A stretch of 57,242 nt of DNA, from positions 1-57,242 of the forward strand of contig CAJTTM010000016.1 in NCBI GenBank assembly GCA_910579135.1, given 5' to 3'. Below, piece by piece: positions 17,701-24,243 of the stretch. Position 1 is the first letter of the stretch. Every line of letters starts with the position of its first letter. The notes beneath the pieces were generated by a model. The model was not told the DNA's origin and made no database searches. It saw only the letters and a list, made by a program, of their open reading frames with translations. The stretch is from an uncultured Erysipelotrichales bacterium (GTDB taxonomy: Bacteria; Bacillota_I; Bacilli_A; Erysipelotrichales; Coprobacillaceae). The translations under genes were made by a program, and so were the position numbers.

Positions 17701-18452
17701 TAACAAATAGAGATGATGTATATGGTAGTTACAGTAATTTAAGACCAATTTCAATAAGTAATTATAATGGTAATGTTACTTTTAGACATCAAACAATTTT
17801 TAATAACTATTTAAATTTAAGAGAAAATCAAAGTTCAAATACTACTAGGGGCACTATAATAGGTTCAGCAATAGGCTATGGTGGTATCAATTTTACATCT
17901 AATAATGGAACAACTATTCAATTATTTAGAGAAAATACAACAGATTCTAGAACGGTTTTTAGACCTTCAGTGAATGGTGGAGCCTATCTTGGAACAATTT
18001 CTATGAGATGGAACACAGCTTTTTTTACAAATGCTATTACTAATTCAGATTTAAAAAACAAAGATGTTATTAAAAATTTTGATTTTAAAGTGAAAGATTT
18101 TATTATGGGATTAGAGCCTATTGCATACAGAAGAAACGGTCAAGAAGATACAGGTAAACGTATTCATATAGGGTTAGGGGCTCAAACATTAGCAAAACAT
18201 ATCAATGATTTAGATGTTGGTGATTTATCTATGGTCCAAGCTAGTATCATTGATGATGAAAATGAAAAACCTTATTATGGTGAGGATATTGATGATTCTC
18301 AATTGAGTTGGGGTATTAATTATACAGAGTTAATTCCTTATACAATTTTAATGGAACAAGACCATGAATATCGTATACAACAATTAGAAAAAGAGAATAT
18401 GTATTTAAGACAAGTTTTAAGAGATAACAATTTATTAGGAGGAACAATTTAA
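14781..18452 (+). CDS. Tail spike/receptor-binding protein with S74 chaperone domain
   Basis: 1223 residues. The N-terminal 350 residues are a tail-tip attachment domain (MYQVSHQFKENIVKNARRI, LDDNIYSSETN). The middle has a short coiled coil (about 370-400) followed by beta-rich repeats with GGSININ and NGEFNGVINATSG, typical of trimeric fibre shafts. The end is an intramolecular chaperone of the peptidase S74 family: NSDLKNK with Ser1089 and Lys1092/1094 as candidate autocleavage residues, GAQTLAKHI, WGINYTELIPYTI and a final coiled coil. The chaperone would be cleaved off after trimer formation. This protein sets host range. Confidence 0.9.
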   Translation: MYQVSHQFKENIVKNARRIKGYIDFHNTIHDFVTCTLDDNIYSSETNTFIGSFIAKSGTIKIDYKDSLNLENGSFLLYFGIQLEDETIEYVPMGKMNVYEKISDNEYKFMDNRMYFNNHFDDTQISYPITVLDYLKSVCEQASCELETTSFPNSDFVISKRPYTDGYIPTMSEIVIAIAQISCSFAHINRNGNLELNWFTDIEQSYTVENLSSYPVVYEKYGPVNQVILSTQLENNSEGSEVDGTEENTINQETVRQDDESIETNGITSLKIIDNPIANLGKDEIVVALWNRLKGFEYIPYNVSMQGQFHLDTGDMIDIETKAASVIKAIVMNHTMSYSGGISSSISAEAQSENQITYAQESSSNILMNQNFVKLNAEILNVSKKFTALNAKIDNLEVGDLNATYARIDLSNVGTEYVDNLFAKSGVFEKVTGEEGILYELTSVKFNGDLIKANTIVADSLVLTGLDGLYYRMNAEGGHLTEEQLSNEVYQKYLDGTNIVANSVTADKMNVNKLSALTSNLGDITGGSININDKFMVDNFGNMRAMNGEFNGVINATSGEMNNIYIGDENNNFLINKNGINGVNYIKVESEKSGNKSTLAESRGKYIQTTFDTNHYIIYTSEAFDGHFNCESKRFYEDTDTEFYNLIKSGEYTVSNVNIGEFCLYFKNINDSADGIKIDLLQNNLRFGNVRFELNPTGRSTGSGTTEGRKYITLITGIRLEVYLPKNFLENETDSNADISDILFKIFKKLGIIDDNYILSSYSRQISIKILKEDPDKNVHIGTDYISLGQGFYMTGTGKNSHIGNWYFDEDGWFVSYLPTSSEVPEQYVTLSNSLLEFKSTNKLTQIGANDIVLTDTSTGGTTTISNTRIFIDGTGFEIGNYTNKIYYNCANDGGIEIYNGYVDFHCQTGNDFDIRIACFNEKNLSVYGGNLNVHNGEVVVSSLGYRGYCQFRAIAGNYGFFIRNDGTDTWFMVTNRDDVYGSYSNLRPISISNYNGNVTFRHQTIFNNYLNLRENQSSNTTRGTIIGSAIGYGGINFTSNNGTTIQLFRENTTDSRTVFRPSVNGGAYLGTISMRWNTAFFTNAITNSDLKNKDVIKNFDFKVKDFIMGLEPIAYRRNGQEDTGKRIHIGLGAQTLAKHINDLDVGDLSMVQASIIDDENEKPYYGEDIDDSQLSWGINYTELIPYTILMEQDHEYRIQQLEKENMYLRQVLRDNNLLGGTI

Positions 18453-18848
18453 ATGAAGTTATTACAATTAATTAATGCAGAAAGAGCACTAGGAACATTA
18501 GGAAATACAAAGGGATTATCTAGTATTACTGCTTATCGTATTTCTAAGAATATTAAGGCTATATTAGAAGAAATCAAAACATACAACGATACACGTACAA
18601 AAATGTGTGAAGAGTATGCAGATAAAGATAAAGAAGGTAAACCAATTATTAAAGATAACAAGTACATTATGTCTACAGAAAAAGAAATTCAATTAAATGA
18701 AGAATTAGGGAAATTATTAAATGAAGATGTAGATATTCAAATTAAGAAAGTATCATTAGTAGATATTAACAAAGCTGGATTGAGTCCGTTAGAATTAGAT
18801 AGTATTGAATTTATGCTTGATCTAGAAGAAGATAAGGAGGAAAAATAG
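18453..18848 (+). CDS. DUF1617-like phage protein
   Basis: 131 residues, beginning MKLLQLINAERALGTLG; this start, the helical middle with KAILEEIKTYNDTR and the end with LSPLELDSIEFML fit DUF1617, a family that lies between tail-fibre and holin genes. It is acidic and soluble. Function in the family is unknown; a tail or baseplate accessory is likely. It starts directly after the spike stop codon. Confidence 0.8.
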   Translation: MKLLQLINAERALGTLGNTKGLSSITAYRISKNIKAILEEIKTYNDTRTKMCEEYADKDKEGKPIIKDNKYIMSTEKEIQLNEELGKLLNEDVDIQIKKVSLVDINKAGLSPLELDSIEFMLDLEEDKEEK

Positions 18849-18850
18849 AA

Positions 18851-19300
18851 ATGGAAAATATTTTTAATGTCATTTATGGAGCGTTAAGCTCAAATGTTGT
18901 TGTTTTGATTGTTGTTTGGTGTATCATGTTTGATACTTTTTTCGGAGTGTTAAGAGCATTAAAAGAACATGCTTTTAATTCATCATTTGGAATTGATGGA
19001 GGGATCAGAAAAATAGGAATGATCTTTTCTATTCTATTCTTGTTTATTGCAGATTTAACTGTACATATCAACATCATAGGATTTGTGCCTAAAGAGTATT
19101 TAACAGTTATTGGATTAGAGAAAATTGGTATGTTAGAGTTCTTTGGGTTGTTCTTCATTCTTTATGAAGCTATTTCAATCTTAAAGAATATGTATTTAAT
19201 TGGCATTCCAATGCCTCTATGGTTAAAAGATAAATTAGAAAAGTTATTAACACAACTAACAAATGAAGCACCACAGATATTAGAAAATAAACAAGAGTAG
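18851..19300 (+). CDS. Holin (Phage_holin_4 family)
   Basis: 149 residues with hydrophobic segments near 15-32, 50-75 and 85-118. The conserved DTFFGVLRALKEHAFNSSFG and GGIRKIGMI mark the toxin-secretion/phage-lysis holin family (Phage_holin_4). It would form membrane lesions that release the endolysin. The C-terminus is charged and cytoplasmic. AAGGAGG precedes the ATG, and the endolysin follows two genes later. Confidence 0.92.
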   Translation: MENIFNVIYGALSSNVVVLIVVWCIMFDTFFGVLRALKEHAFNSSFGIDGGIRKIGMIFSILFLFIADLTVHINIIGFVPKEYLTVIGLEKIGMLEFFGLFFILYEAISILKNMYLIGIPMPLWLKDKLEKLLTQLTNEAPQILENKQE

Positions 19301-19335
19301 TTGAAAGGCTAATCTTTGAATAGGAGGAAAACAAA

Positions 19336-19599
19336 ATGAACGAAAAAGAATTTACTGAATTATGTAAAAAAGAAGTTGTTAAGTATACTAATGAACATTT
19401 GGATAAATCAGATCATAAAGAAATAACAATTGATGATGTATTTATGGTTTGGTGCTGTAAAACGTTGCAAAACAATAAGGCTTTATTATCTACAACTTTA
19501 TTTGATGGTATGTACTATGAAATTACTTACAACGGAGATAAGAAGGAATTATATTTTGATGCATACAAGAAATGGGAAAACAAACATATTGAATGTTAG
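19336..19599 (+). CDS. DUF6275-like protein
   Basis: 87 residues; the pattern FTELCKKEVVKYTNEHLDK and VFMVWCCKTLQNNKALLST is the DUF6275 signature, a family found in lysis cassettes of Firmicute phages. Soluble, no catalytic motif. It follows holin and precedes the endolysin, each with its own AGGAGG site, so a lysis-related role is likely but unproved. Confidence 0.8.
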   Translation: MNEKEFTELCKKEVVKYTNEHLDKSDHKEITIDDVFMVWCCKTLQNNKALLSTTLFDGMYYEITYNGDKKELYFDAYKKWENKHIEC

Positions 19600-19611
19600 G
19601 AGGAAAAGATT

Positions 19612-20334
19612 ATGTCAAAATGTTATGTTGAATCAGTTGTTGCGGTAGCAGCTGCAGAAGTTGGATATTTAGAAAAAAAATCTAATAAAGATTTAAATTC
19701 AAAAACAGCTAATGCTGGTACAAAGAACTATACAAAATATGGAAAATGGTTTGGTATGAATCCTGCGTATTGGTGTGCAATGTTTATTAGTTGGATTTTC
19801 TATAAAGCATATGGAACAGAAACAGGTAAAAAAATTCTAGGTACATATTCAGCTTCTTGTGAAACAATTAGACAGAAGTTTATAAAAAACAAAAGATATT
19901 ATACTAAGAATCCAAAGGTAGGGGATGTCGTATTCTTTAGTGGAACTAGACATAGCGGAGCTAATCATATTGCAATTATCTATAAAACAAAAGACAATAA
20001 AATATACACTATTGAAGGCAATACATCAGGAGCAAGTGGAGTAGTTGACAATGGTGGAGGAGTAGCAAGGAAATCATATGTTATTAACAATTCAAAAATA
20101 TTAGGTTATGGAAGACCTTTATATGATGTTAAAACAACTGTATCTTATTATAAGAAGTATACTGGCAAATCAACTAAGATTGATGAAGTATTTAAAGCAG
20201 TAGGAGCTCCTTATGGAAATGTAACGAAAAGAGTACCCGTAGCAAAGAAAAATGGTTATTATTCTTATAAAGGAACAGAAAAACAGAATTTAGCATTAAT
20301 AGACCTTGCTAAAAAAGGCAAGTTAAAAAAATGA
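19612..20334 (+). CDS. CHAP-domain endolysin
   Basis: 240 residues. An N-terminal CHAP (NlpC/P60-like) peptidase/amidase has catalytic Cys55 in YWCAMFISW and His119 in GANHIAIIY, followed by TIEGNTS, the third-residue strand. The C-terminal 75 residues (IDEVFKAVGAP ... RVPVAKKNGYYSYKGT) are a probable cell-wall binding domain. It cleaves host peptidoglycan at the end of the cycle after holin opening. No signal peptide, so release depends on the holin. Its stop overlaps the next short gene. Confidence 0.92.
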   Translation: MSKCYVESVVAVAAAEVGYLEKKSNKDLNSKTANAGTKNYTKYGKWFGMNPAYWCAMFISWIFYKAYGTETGKKILGTYSASCETIRQKFIKNKRYYTKNPKVGDVVFFSGTRHSGANHIAIIYKTKDNKIYTIEGNTSGASGVVDNGGGVARKSYVINNSKILGYGRPLYDVKTTVSYYKKYTGKSTKIDEVFKAVGAPYGNVTKRVPVAKKNGYYSYKGTEKQNLALIDLAKKGKLKK

Positions 20335-20501
20335 GAGTTGTATTAAAACCCTATACAAAAGATGAAGATACAAAAGAAACAGTACCAGATGAAATCTTTG
20401 TTATCTTTGATGAGTGGGAAGAAGATTATATATTACAATCTCAAAAAGATAGACAATTATACATTGTGAATAAAAATAGAATATTAAAAGTAATAGACTA
20501 G
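20331..20501 (+). CDS. Small acidic protein after the endolysin
   Basis: 56 residues, MRVVLKPYTK at the start and EWEEDYILQSQKD in the middle. It begins with ATGA overlapping the endolysin stop, so it is translationally coupled to lysis. No family recognised, no membrane segment. Its last codons form one arm of the terminator that closes the late operon. Could be a lysis modulator or an unrelated passenger. Confidence 0.65.
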   Translation: MRVVLKPYTKDEDTKETVPDEIFVIFDEWEEDYILQSQKDRQLYIVNKNRILKVID

Positions 20502-20522
20502 CCATGTGGCTAGTCTTTTTTT
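20496..20522. terminator. Terminator at end of late operon, usable from both sides
   Basis: GACTAGCC (20496-20503) pairs with GGCTAGTC (20508-20515) over a 4-nt loop, followed by seven T residues on the plus strand. It separates the rightward late operon from the leftward XRE gene, whose stop is at 20510. Confidence 0.88.
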
Positions 20523-20743
20523 ATATCATTTTCATCAAATACAATTAAAGGTTGATTGTTTTCATCAACAAAAGCGAGTTTAGTTTTTGTGAGTATTGCA
20601 ACTTCTATAAGTTCATCAGCTCTAAATGTATCATTTTTCTTTTTGTTTGAAAGTTGTTGTCGAGATACATTTTTAAATCTTGCAAAATCAGACATACACA
20701 TATTTTTTAATTTTAATAAAGCTTCAATCTTATTGTATTTCAT
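20510..20743 (-). CDS. Small XRE-type DNA-binding protein
   Basis: 77 residues read leftward, opposite to the late genes. A GAGGTGAT site lies before the ATG. The segment MSDFARFKNVSRQQLSNKKK is a Cro/cI-type helix-turn-helix, and KTKLAFVDENNQPLIVF resembles the C-terminal strand of small phage/chromosomal XRE proteins that bind palindromes as dimers. It faces away from a consensus promoter (20837-20865), so it could repress or modulate the small-peptide transcript. Expressed in the lysogen by inference, as its orientation differs from lytic genes. Confidence 0.85.
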   Translation of the reverse strand: MKYNKIEALLKLKNMCMSDFARFKNVSRQQLSNKKKNDTFRADELIEVAILTKTKLAFVDENNQPLIVFDENDIKKD

Positions 20744-20836
20744 ATAATCACCTCATAAACATTATAACATAAATTATATAATTTACAATAAAAATAAAAT
20801 AATTTATAAAATAAATAAAAAAGTGTAATAAAAGTG

Positions 20837-20865
20837 TTGACAATGTAAATTGAATAGTGTATAAT
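20837..20865 (+). promoter_or_regulatory. Consensus sigma-A promoter
   Basis: TTGACA (20837-20842), 17-bp spacer, TATAAT (20860-20865): a perfect match to the vegetative consensus. It drives a roughly 350-nt transcript ending at the terminator 21181-21220, through two tiny hydrophobic reading frames. Confidence 0.88.
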
Positions 20866-20924
20866 GTAATCATAGGGAGGTGATAGAAGAGAATTGAAAA
20901 TCTTAAAAGAAAGGAGGTTAGGAA

Positions 20925-21041
20925 GTGAAAAAGAATATAAAAAAAGTAATTCAAGCACTAGACCTACTTGAATTACTAATAATCAAATTAATATCAATCG
21001 TCGGTTGGTTATTAATATTGATTAAAGTGATTGAGGGTTAA
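20925..21041 (+). CDS. Small hydrophobic peptide (38 residues), toxin-like
   Basis: Starts at GTG 20925, 7 nt after AAAGGAGG, an excellent ribosome binding site. The peptide has a basic N-terminus (KKNIKKVIQ), then one long membrane segment (LLELLIIKLISIVGW onward). Its 3' end forms the left arm of a stable hairpin (about 21024-21053). A strong promoter, tiny hydrophobic product and structured RNA are the hallmarks of type I toxins, but no antisense RNA promoter was found. Function is a hypothesis. Confidence 0.55.
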   Translation: MKKNIKKVIQALDLLELLIIKLISIVGWLLILIKVIEG

Positions 21042-21086
21042 TCCCTCATCACTTACAATTATATTCATTTCACAAAAAAAATCAAT

Positions 21087-21170
21087 ATGTATAAGATTAT
21101 TTTTAAGATTTTTGAATTGATAGGATTATTAATGTTTTTAGTATTATTATTGATCGCTTTATTTAAATAA
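21087..21170 (+). CDS. Second tiny hydrophobic reading frame (27 residues)
   Basis: ATG 21087 to TAA 21170: MYKIIFKIFELIGL then a run of Leu/Val/Ile ending IALFK. It is a single membrane-spanning peptide. There is no Shine-Dalgarno upstream, so translation is doubtful unless coupled. It lies in the same transcript as the 38-residue peptide and before the same terminator. Confidence 0.35.
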   Translation: MYKIIFKIFELIGLLMFLVLLLIALFK

Positions 21171-21180
21171 AAGATTAATA

Positions 21181-21222
21181 AAAAAATCTAGCTTTTTAAT
21201 AATATAAGCTAGATTTTTTATA
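21181..21222. terminator. Strong bidirectional terminator
   Basis: AAAAAATCTAGCTT (21181-21194) and AAGCTAGATTTTTT (21206-21219) form a 14-bp stem. A-run and T-run on either side make it usable from both strands. It ends the small hydrophobic peptide transcript. Confidence 0.88.
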
Positions 21223-21311
21223 TTTTACTTTATTTTTTTTATGATATTAATTTTAATTATATATTATATATATAATGTTGTTGCTAACGAGAGATGATAA
21301 GGAATGATATT

Positions 21312-21572
21312 ATGACAGGAACAAAAAGGATAGAAAATATAATAAGCAAAGATGATTATATTAATAAAGACTTAATTTTCATTTTAACATATAAATATAC
21401 CGTAAAAAACAATGATGAGTTTAGATTATTATGTAAAGTCATTAAATGGATTGAGAAAAATATAGATATTAATATTGAAAATGATAAAATAATAATAGGT
21501 GATACAGAATTAGAATGTGTATATTATGAAGAAAAGGATGATATATTTCAGTTTGCTAAACTGTTAAATTAG
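21312..21572 (+). CDS. Unknown small acidic protein near the prophage end
   Basis: 86 residues from ATG 21312, chosen because AAGGA lies 8 nt upstream; a start at 21294 would add 6 residues. Lys- and Asp/Glu-rich with VIKWIEKNIDINIENDKIII in the centre. No family recognised. It is preceded by a very AT-rich segment with possible -10 boxes (TATAAT near 21271) and followed by its own terminator, so it is an independent accessory unit of the prophage. Confidence 0.6.
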   Translation: MTGTKRIENIISKDDYINKDLIFILTYKYTVKNNDEFRLLCKVIKWIEKNIDINIENDKIIIGDTELECVYYEEKDDIFQFAKLLN

Positions 21573-21574
21573 AG

Positions 21575-21606
21575 AACACTTATTTTTAATAATAGGTGTT
21601 TTTATT
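21575..21606 (+). terminator. Intrinsic terminator
   Basis: AACACTTATT (21575-21584) pairs with AATAGGTGTT (21591-21600), one G-U pair, then TTTATTTTAT. Confidence 0.8.
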
Positions 21607-21656
21607 TTATGAATTCATTTTTGGAGTATTTTTAGAGTAAAATGTACAATAAATAT

Positions 21657-21697
21657 AAAAAGAACACACAGAAATTTAATAAACTGGTGTTCTTTTT
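21657..21697 (+). terminator. Inverted repeat near prophage end, terminator-like
   Basis: AAAAAGAACAC (21657-21667) and GTGTTCTTTTT (21687-21697) form an 11-bp stem with a 19-nt loop. The sequence is nearly the same stem as that at 124-153. It may stop transcription from crossing between phage and host. Confidence 0.6.
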
Positions 21698-21698
21698 T

Positions 21699-21716
21699 GG
21701 ACGACAAATGGACGAC
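21699..21716 (+). repeat. Direct repeat GGACGAC, 11 bp apart
   Basis: GGACGAC at 21699-21705 and again at 21710-21716. The 11-bp period places both on one face of the helix, about 105 bp inside the tRNA junction, where arm-type integrase or excisionase sites are expected. Function is inferred from location and spacing only. Confidence 0.35.
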
Positions 21717-21819
21717 ACAGAAGAATAAAATGTATGATTTGCTATCATTTTCTTCTTTTTAGAATCAAAAAACATGCGATAAAATCAACGAAAAATAAAT
21801 AGTAATTTTATCATATACT

Positions 21820-21866
21820 ACCTATCCATTACGAGTGGATTGCTCTACCATTGGAGCTAGATCGGC
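21820..21866 (-). tRNA. Truncated tRNA-Thr(CGT), 5' part only; prophage attachment junction
   Basis: Read leftward from 21866: acceptor 5' strand GCCGATC, D stem GCTC/GAGC with the loop CAATGGTA, anticodon stem ATCCA/TGGAT and the loop CTCGTAA with anticodon CGT (threonine, codon ACG). After variable-loop bases AGGT the match stops; there is no T arm (no GGTTCGAATCC-type sequence) and no 3' acceptor strand. The 5' half belongs to host DNA on the right, the break lies on the phage side. A prophage inserted in the anticodon-to-variable region that did not restore the gene fits best. Confidence 0.82.
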
Positions 21867-22021
21867 ATATTAGAATCGAATAAATTATATCATTATTTCT
21901 ATAAATTTAAAAGCTTAGACTCATATTTATTATATATGTTTTAGTTTTATTAAGAAAAACATCTTTTTTTGTCATAAGTTTACTAATACTAAACACAAAA
22001 TAAAATATATTAAATTTGTTG

Positions 22022-22049
22022 TTGAAAAATATATAAAATAGTGTATAAT
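22022..22049 (+). promoter_or_regulatory. Promoter of the polyamine regulator/transport operon
   Basis: TTGAAA (22022-22027), 16-bp spacer, TATAAT (22044-22049). Downstream, GTTTA (22079-22083) and TAAAC (22091-22095) form a short inverted repeat between the start site and the ribosome binding site, a possible operator for the XRE regulator encoded next. Confidence 0.7.
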
Positions 22050-22113
22050 ATAGCATGTGTTATTTATCTGTACAAAAAGTTTAATATAACTAAACAAAAT
22101 AGAGGAGGGAATT

Positions 22114-22647
22114 ATGAATATAGGAAATAAGTTAAAAGAGTTAAGAATAAGTAATGATTTAACTTTACAAGAATTAGCTTCAAGAAGCGAACTGACCAAG
22201 GGTTTTTTATCTCAGGTTGAAAGAAATCTAACGAGTCCTAGTATTTCTACATTAGAAGATATTTTAGAGGCCTTGGGTACAAATTTATCAGAGTTCTTCC
22301 AAGAAGAAAGTGATGAACAGATTGTCTTTCATATTCAAGATTTTTTTGTGGATGAAAAAGATGAATATAAAATTGAATGGATTATACCTAATGCTCAAAA
22401 GAATGAAATGGAACCTATTTTGTTGACGTTGTATCCTAAACAAAAAAGTAAACTAATGGAAAGTCATAGTGGTGAAGAATTTGGTTATGTTTTAAAAGGA
22501 AATGTTGTTTTAATAAGAGGAAATAAAAAGTATAGATTAAAAGCAAAAGAAACATTTTATATTAATGGAAAGAGTAGTCATTATTTAGAAAATATTGGAA
22601 ATATAGATGCTAAAATATTGTGGGTAACAACACCACCGATGTTTTAA
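22114..22647 (+). CDS. XRE-cupin transcriptional regulator, PuuR-like
   Basis: 177 residues. Residues 1-65 are a Cro/cI helix-turn-helix (LTLQELASRSELTKGFLSQVERN, here read as motifs LTLQELASRS and TKGFLSQVER). Residues 105-175 are a cupin sensor domain (HSGEEFGYVLKGN, YINGKSSHYLEN). Regulators of this architecture control polyamine or amino-acid uptake, and this one sits 15 bp before potA, so control of the pot operon is very likely. AGAGGAGGG precedes the start. Confidence 0.9.
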   Translation: MNIGNKLKELRISNDLTLQELASRSELTKGFLSQVERNLTSPSISTLEDILEALGTNLSEFFQEESDEQIVFHIQDFFVDEKDEYKIEWIIPNAQKNEMEPILLTLYPKQKSKLMESHSGEEFGYVLKGNVVLIRGNKKYRLKAKETFYINGKSSHYLENIGNIDAKILWVTTPPMF

Positions 22648-22662
22648 TGAGAGGGGAGTAAA

Positions 22663-24243
22663 ATGGATAAGGGTAAGAAATTAATACAATTTCGTAATAT
22701 TGTAAAAGAATTTGATGGGCAGATTGTCTTAAAAGGCATTAATCTTGATATTTATGAGAATGAGTTTGTCACATTGCTTGGGCCAAGTGGCTGTGGGAAA
22801 ACAACCTTACTACGTATTTTAGGTGGTTTCTTAGAAGCAAGTGAGGGTGCTATTGTTTTTGATGGAGAAGATATCAAAGATAAACCACCATATAAAAGAG
22901 AATTGAATACGGTTTTTCAAAAGTATGCTTTATTTCCACATCTTAATGTATATCAAAATATTGCTTTTGGTTTAAAAATTAAAAAGATGAGTAAAGATGT
23001 TATTGATCAAAAAGTAATGAGAATGTTGAAACTTATTGGTTTAGAAGGTTATGAGAATAAAAATGTTACTCAATTATCTGGAGGACAACAACAAAGAATT
23101 GCGATTGCAAGAGCATTAGTCAATGAACCTCAAGTATTATTATTAGATGAACCATTAGGAGCATTAGATTTAAAACTAAGAAAAGAAATGCAATATGAAC
23201 TTAAAAGAATTCAACAAGAAGTTGGAATTACATTCATTTATGTTACTCATGATCAAGAAGAAGCACTTACAATGTCAGATAAAATTGTGGTTATGAAAGA
23301 AGGAGAAATCCAACAAGTAGGAACACCTCAAGATATTTATAATGAACCAGTGAATAGATATGTCGCAAACTTCATTGGAGAAAGTAATATTATTAAAGGT
23401 GTGATGGTAGAAGATTATAAGGTTAAATTTGATGATAAAGAATTTGAATGTGTTGATTTTGGGTTTAAACCTAATGAAAGTGTTGATATTGTTTTAAGAC
23501 CAGAAGATATTGATATTGTTGGAGTTGAACAGGGAAAATTAACTGGTGAAGTTTTAAGTGTATTATTTAAAGGGGTGTGGAATGAAGTTATGGTTGAAAC
23601 TGTACCTGGAACACAAGTAATCGTTAATATGAATGTTATTAAAAATAGAGATGTTGTAAGTAGTATAAAGGATGAGATGATTAGTGCTAATGATTTTTAT
23701 TTAGATATTGAAGAAGTGGCTTCATTAGATGATAAAGAAATTATTGCTCGTGCTGATGCACAAGCATGGAATCCTGAAACAGATAGTTATATTTCTATTA
23801 GTAAAATCGAATATGAAATAGAAGAAAAAGAAGGAACATATGATGTTGTTTTTTCAACACCTTCAGGTTTAGAAGTAAAAAGAAAAATATTTGTTGTCAA
23901 TCAGCCATTTGTAAAGAATGAAAAAGCAAATGAAGCTGTTAGTGCTTTTAATTTTTTTAAGACAGTTGATGAAATTAAAGAATCAGTAACTTTAGATACT
24001 GATTTAAAAACTTGGGCGAATGCTCAAGGATGGAAACTTAATAACGAAGATGAAAATATAGATATTTATGTTGATTATGATTTTGATCCAGAAACAATAA
24101 AAGAAGGTGTTTATAAGGTAACGTTCTCAAGTGAGGGTAGAGAATTAAAAGTACACACTACTGACTTTATTCAGGAAGGTCAAGAGGTCGGATTGACTTT
24201 CTATCCTGAAGATATTCATGTTATGGAGAAAATTGTATTTTAA
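22663..24243 (+). CDS. potA: Spermidine/putrescine ABC transporter ATPase with large insertion
   Basis: 526 residues, some 150-180 longer than usual PotA. Residues 1-240 form the ATPase: Walker A GPSGCGKT (40-47), Q-loop in VFQKYALFPH, signature LSGGQ (138-142), Walker B LLLDEPLGAL, H-loop THD. The TOBE sensor begins near 260 (RPEDIDIVG) and appears split: VETVPGTQVIVNM near 320 and QEVGLTFYPEDIHVM near 507 look like two halves of one TOBE repeat, with about 175 residues inserted. The insert holds two related units, marked ADAQAW (about 364-369) and ANAQGW (about 452-457), each followed by a beta-rich YDVVFS/YKVTFS end. It powers polyamine import with PotB and PotCD. Confidence 0.93.
   Translation: MDKGKKLIQFRNIVKEFDGQIVLKGINLDIYENEFVTLLGPSGCGKTTLLRILGGFLEASEGAIVFDGEDIKDKPPYKRELNTVFQKYALFPHLNVYQNIAFGLKIKKMSKDVIDQKVMRMLKLIGLEGYENKNVTQLSGGQQQRIAIARALVNEPQVLLLDEPLGALDLKLRKEMQYELKRIQQEVGITFIYVTHDQEEALTMSDKIVVMKEGEIQQVGTPQDIYNEPVNRYVANFIGESNIIKGVMVEDYKVKFDDKEFECVDFGFKPNESVDIVLRPEDIDIVGVEQGKLTGEVLSVLFKGVWNEVMVETVPGTQVIVNMNVIKNRDVVSSIKDEMISANDFYLDIEEVASLDDKEIIARADAQAWNPETDSYISISKIEYEIEEKEGTYDVVFSTPSGLEVKRKIFVVNQPFVKNEKANEAVSAFNFFKTVDEIKESVTLDTDLKTWANAQGWKLNNEDENIDIYVDYDFDPETIKEGVYKVTFSSEGRELKVHTTDFIQEGQEVGLTFYPEDIHVMEKIVF

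Larger units (their letters stand above)
1..21820 (+). mobile_element. Prophage late region (siphovirus), right part of an integrated phage
   Basis: Packaging, head, connector, tail, tail-tip and lysis genes follow one another on the plus strand in the order known for Listeria/Lactobacillus-type siphoviruses. The right edge is placed where a tRNA-Thr gene is cut (21820). Integrase, repressor and replication genes are not in the window, so the left edge is unknown. All structural reading frames look intact, so the late arm is probably functional. The exact right edge is inferred. Confidence 0.93.

Noticed and set aside
21000..21290. Antisense RNA promoter for a type I toxin-antitoxin pair
   Set aside because: Leftward -10-like ATTATA words exist in the AT-rich stretch, but none has a matching -35 at 16-18 bp.
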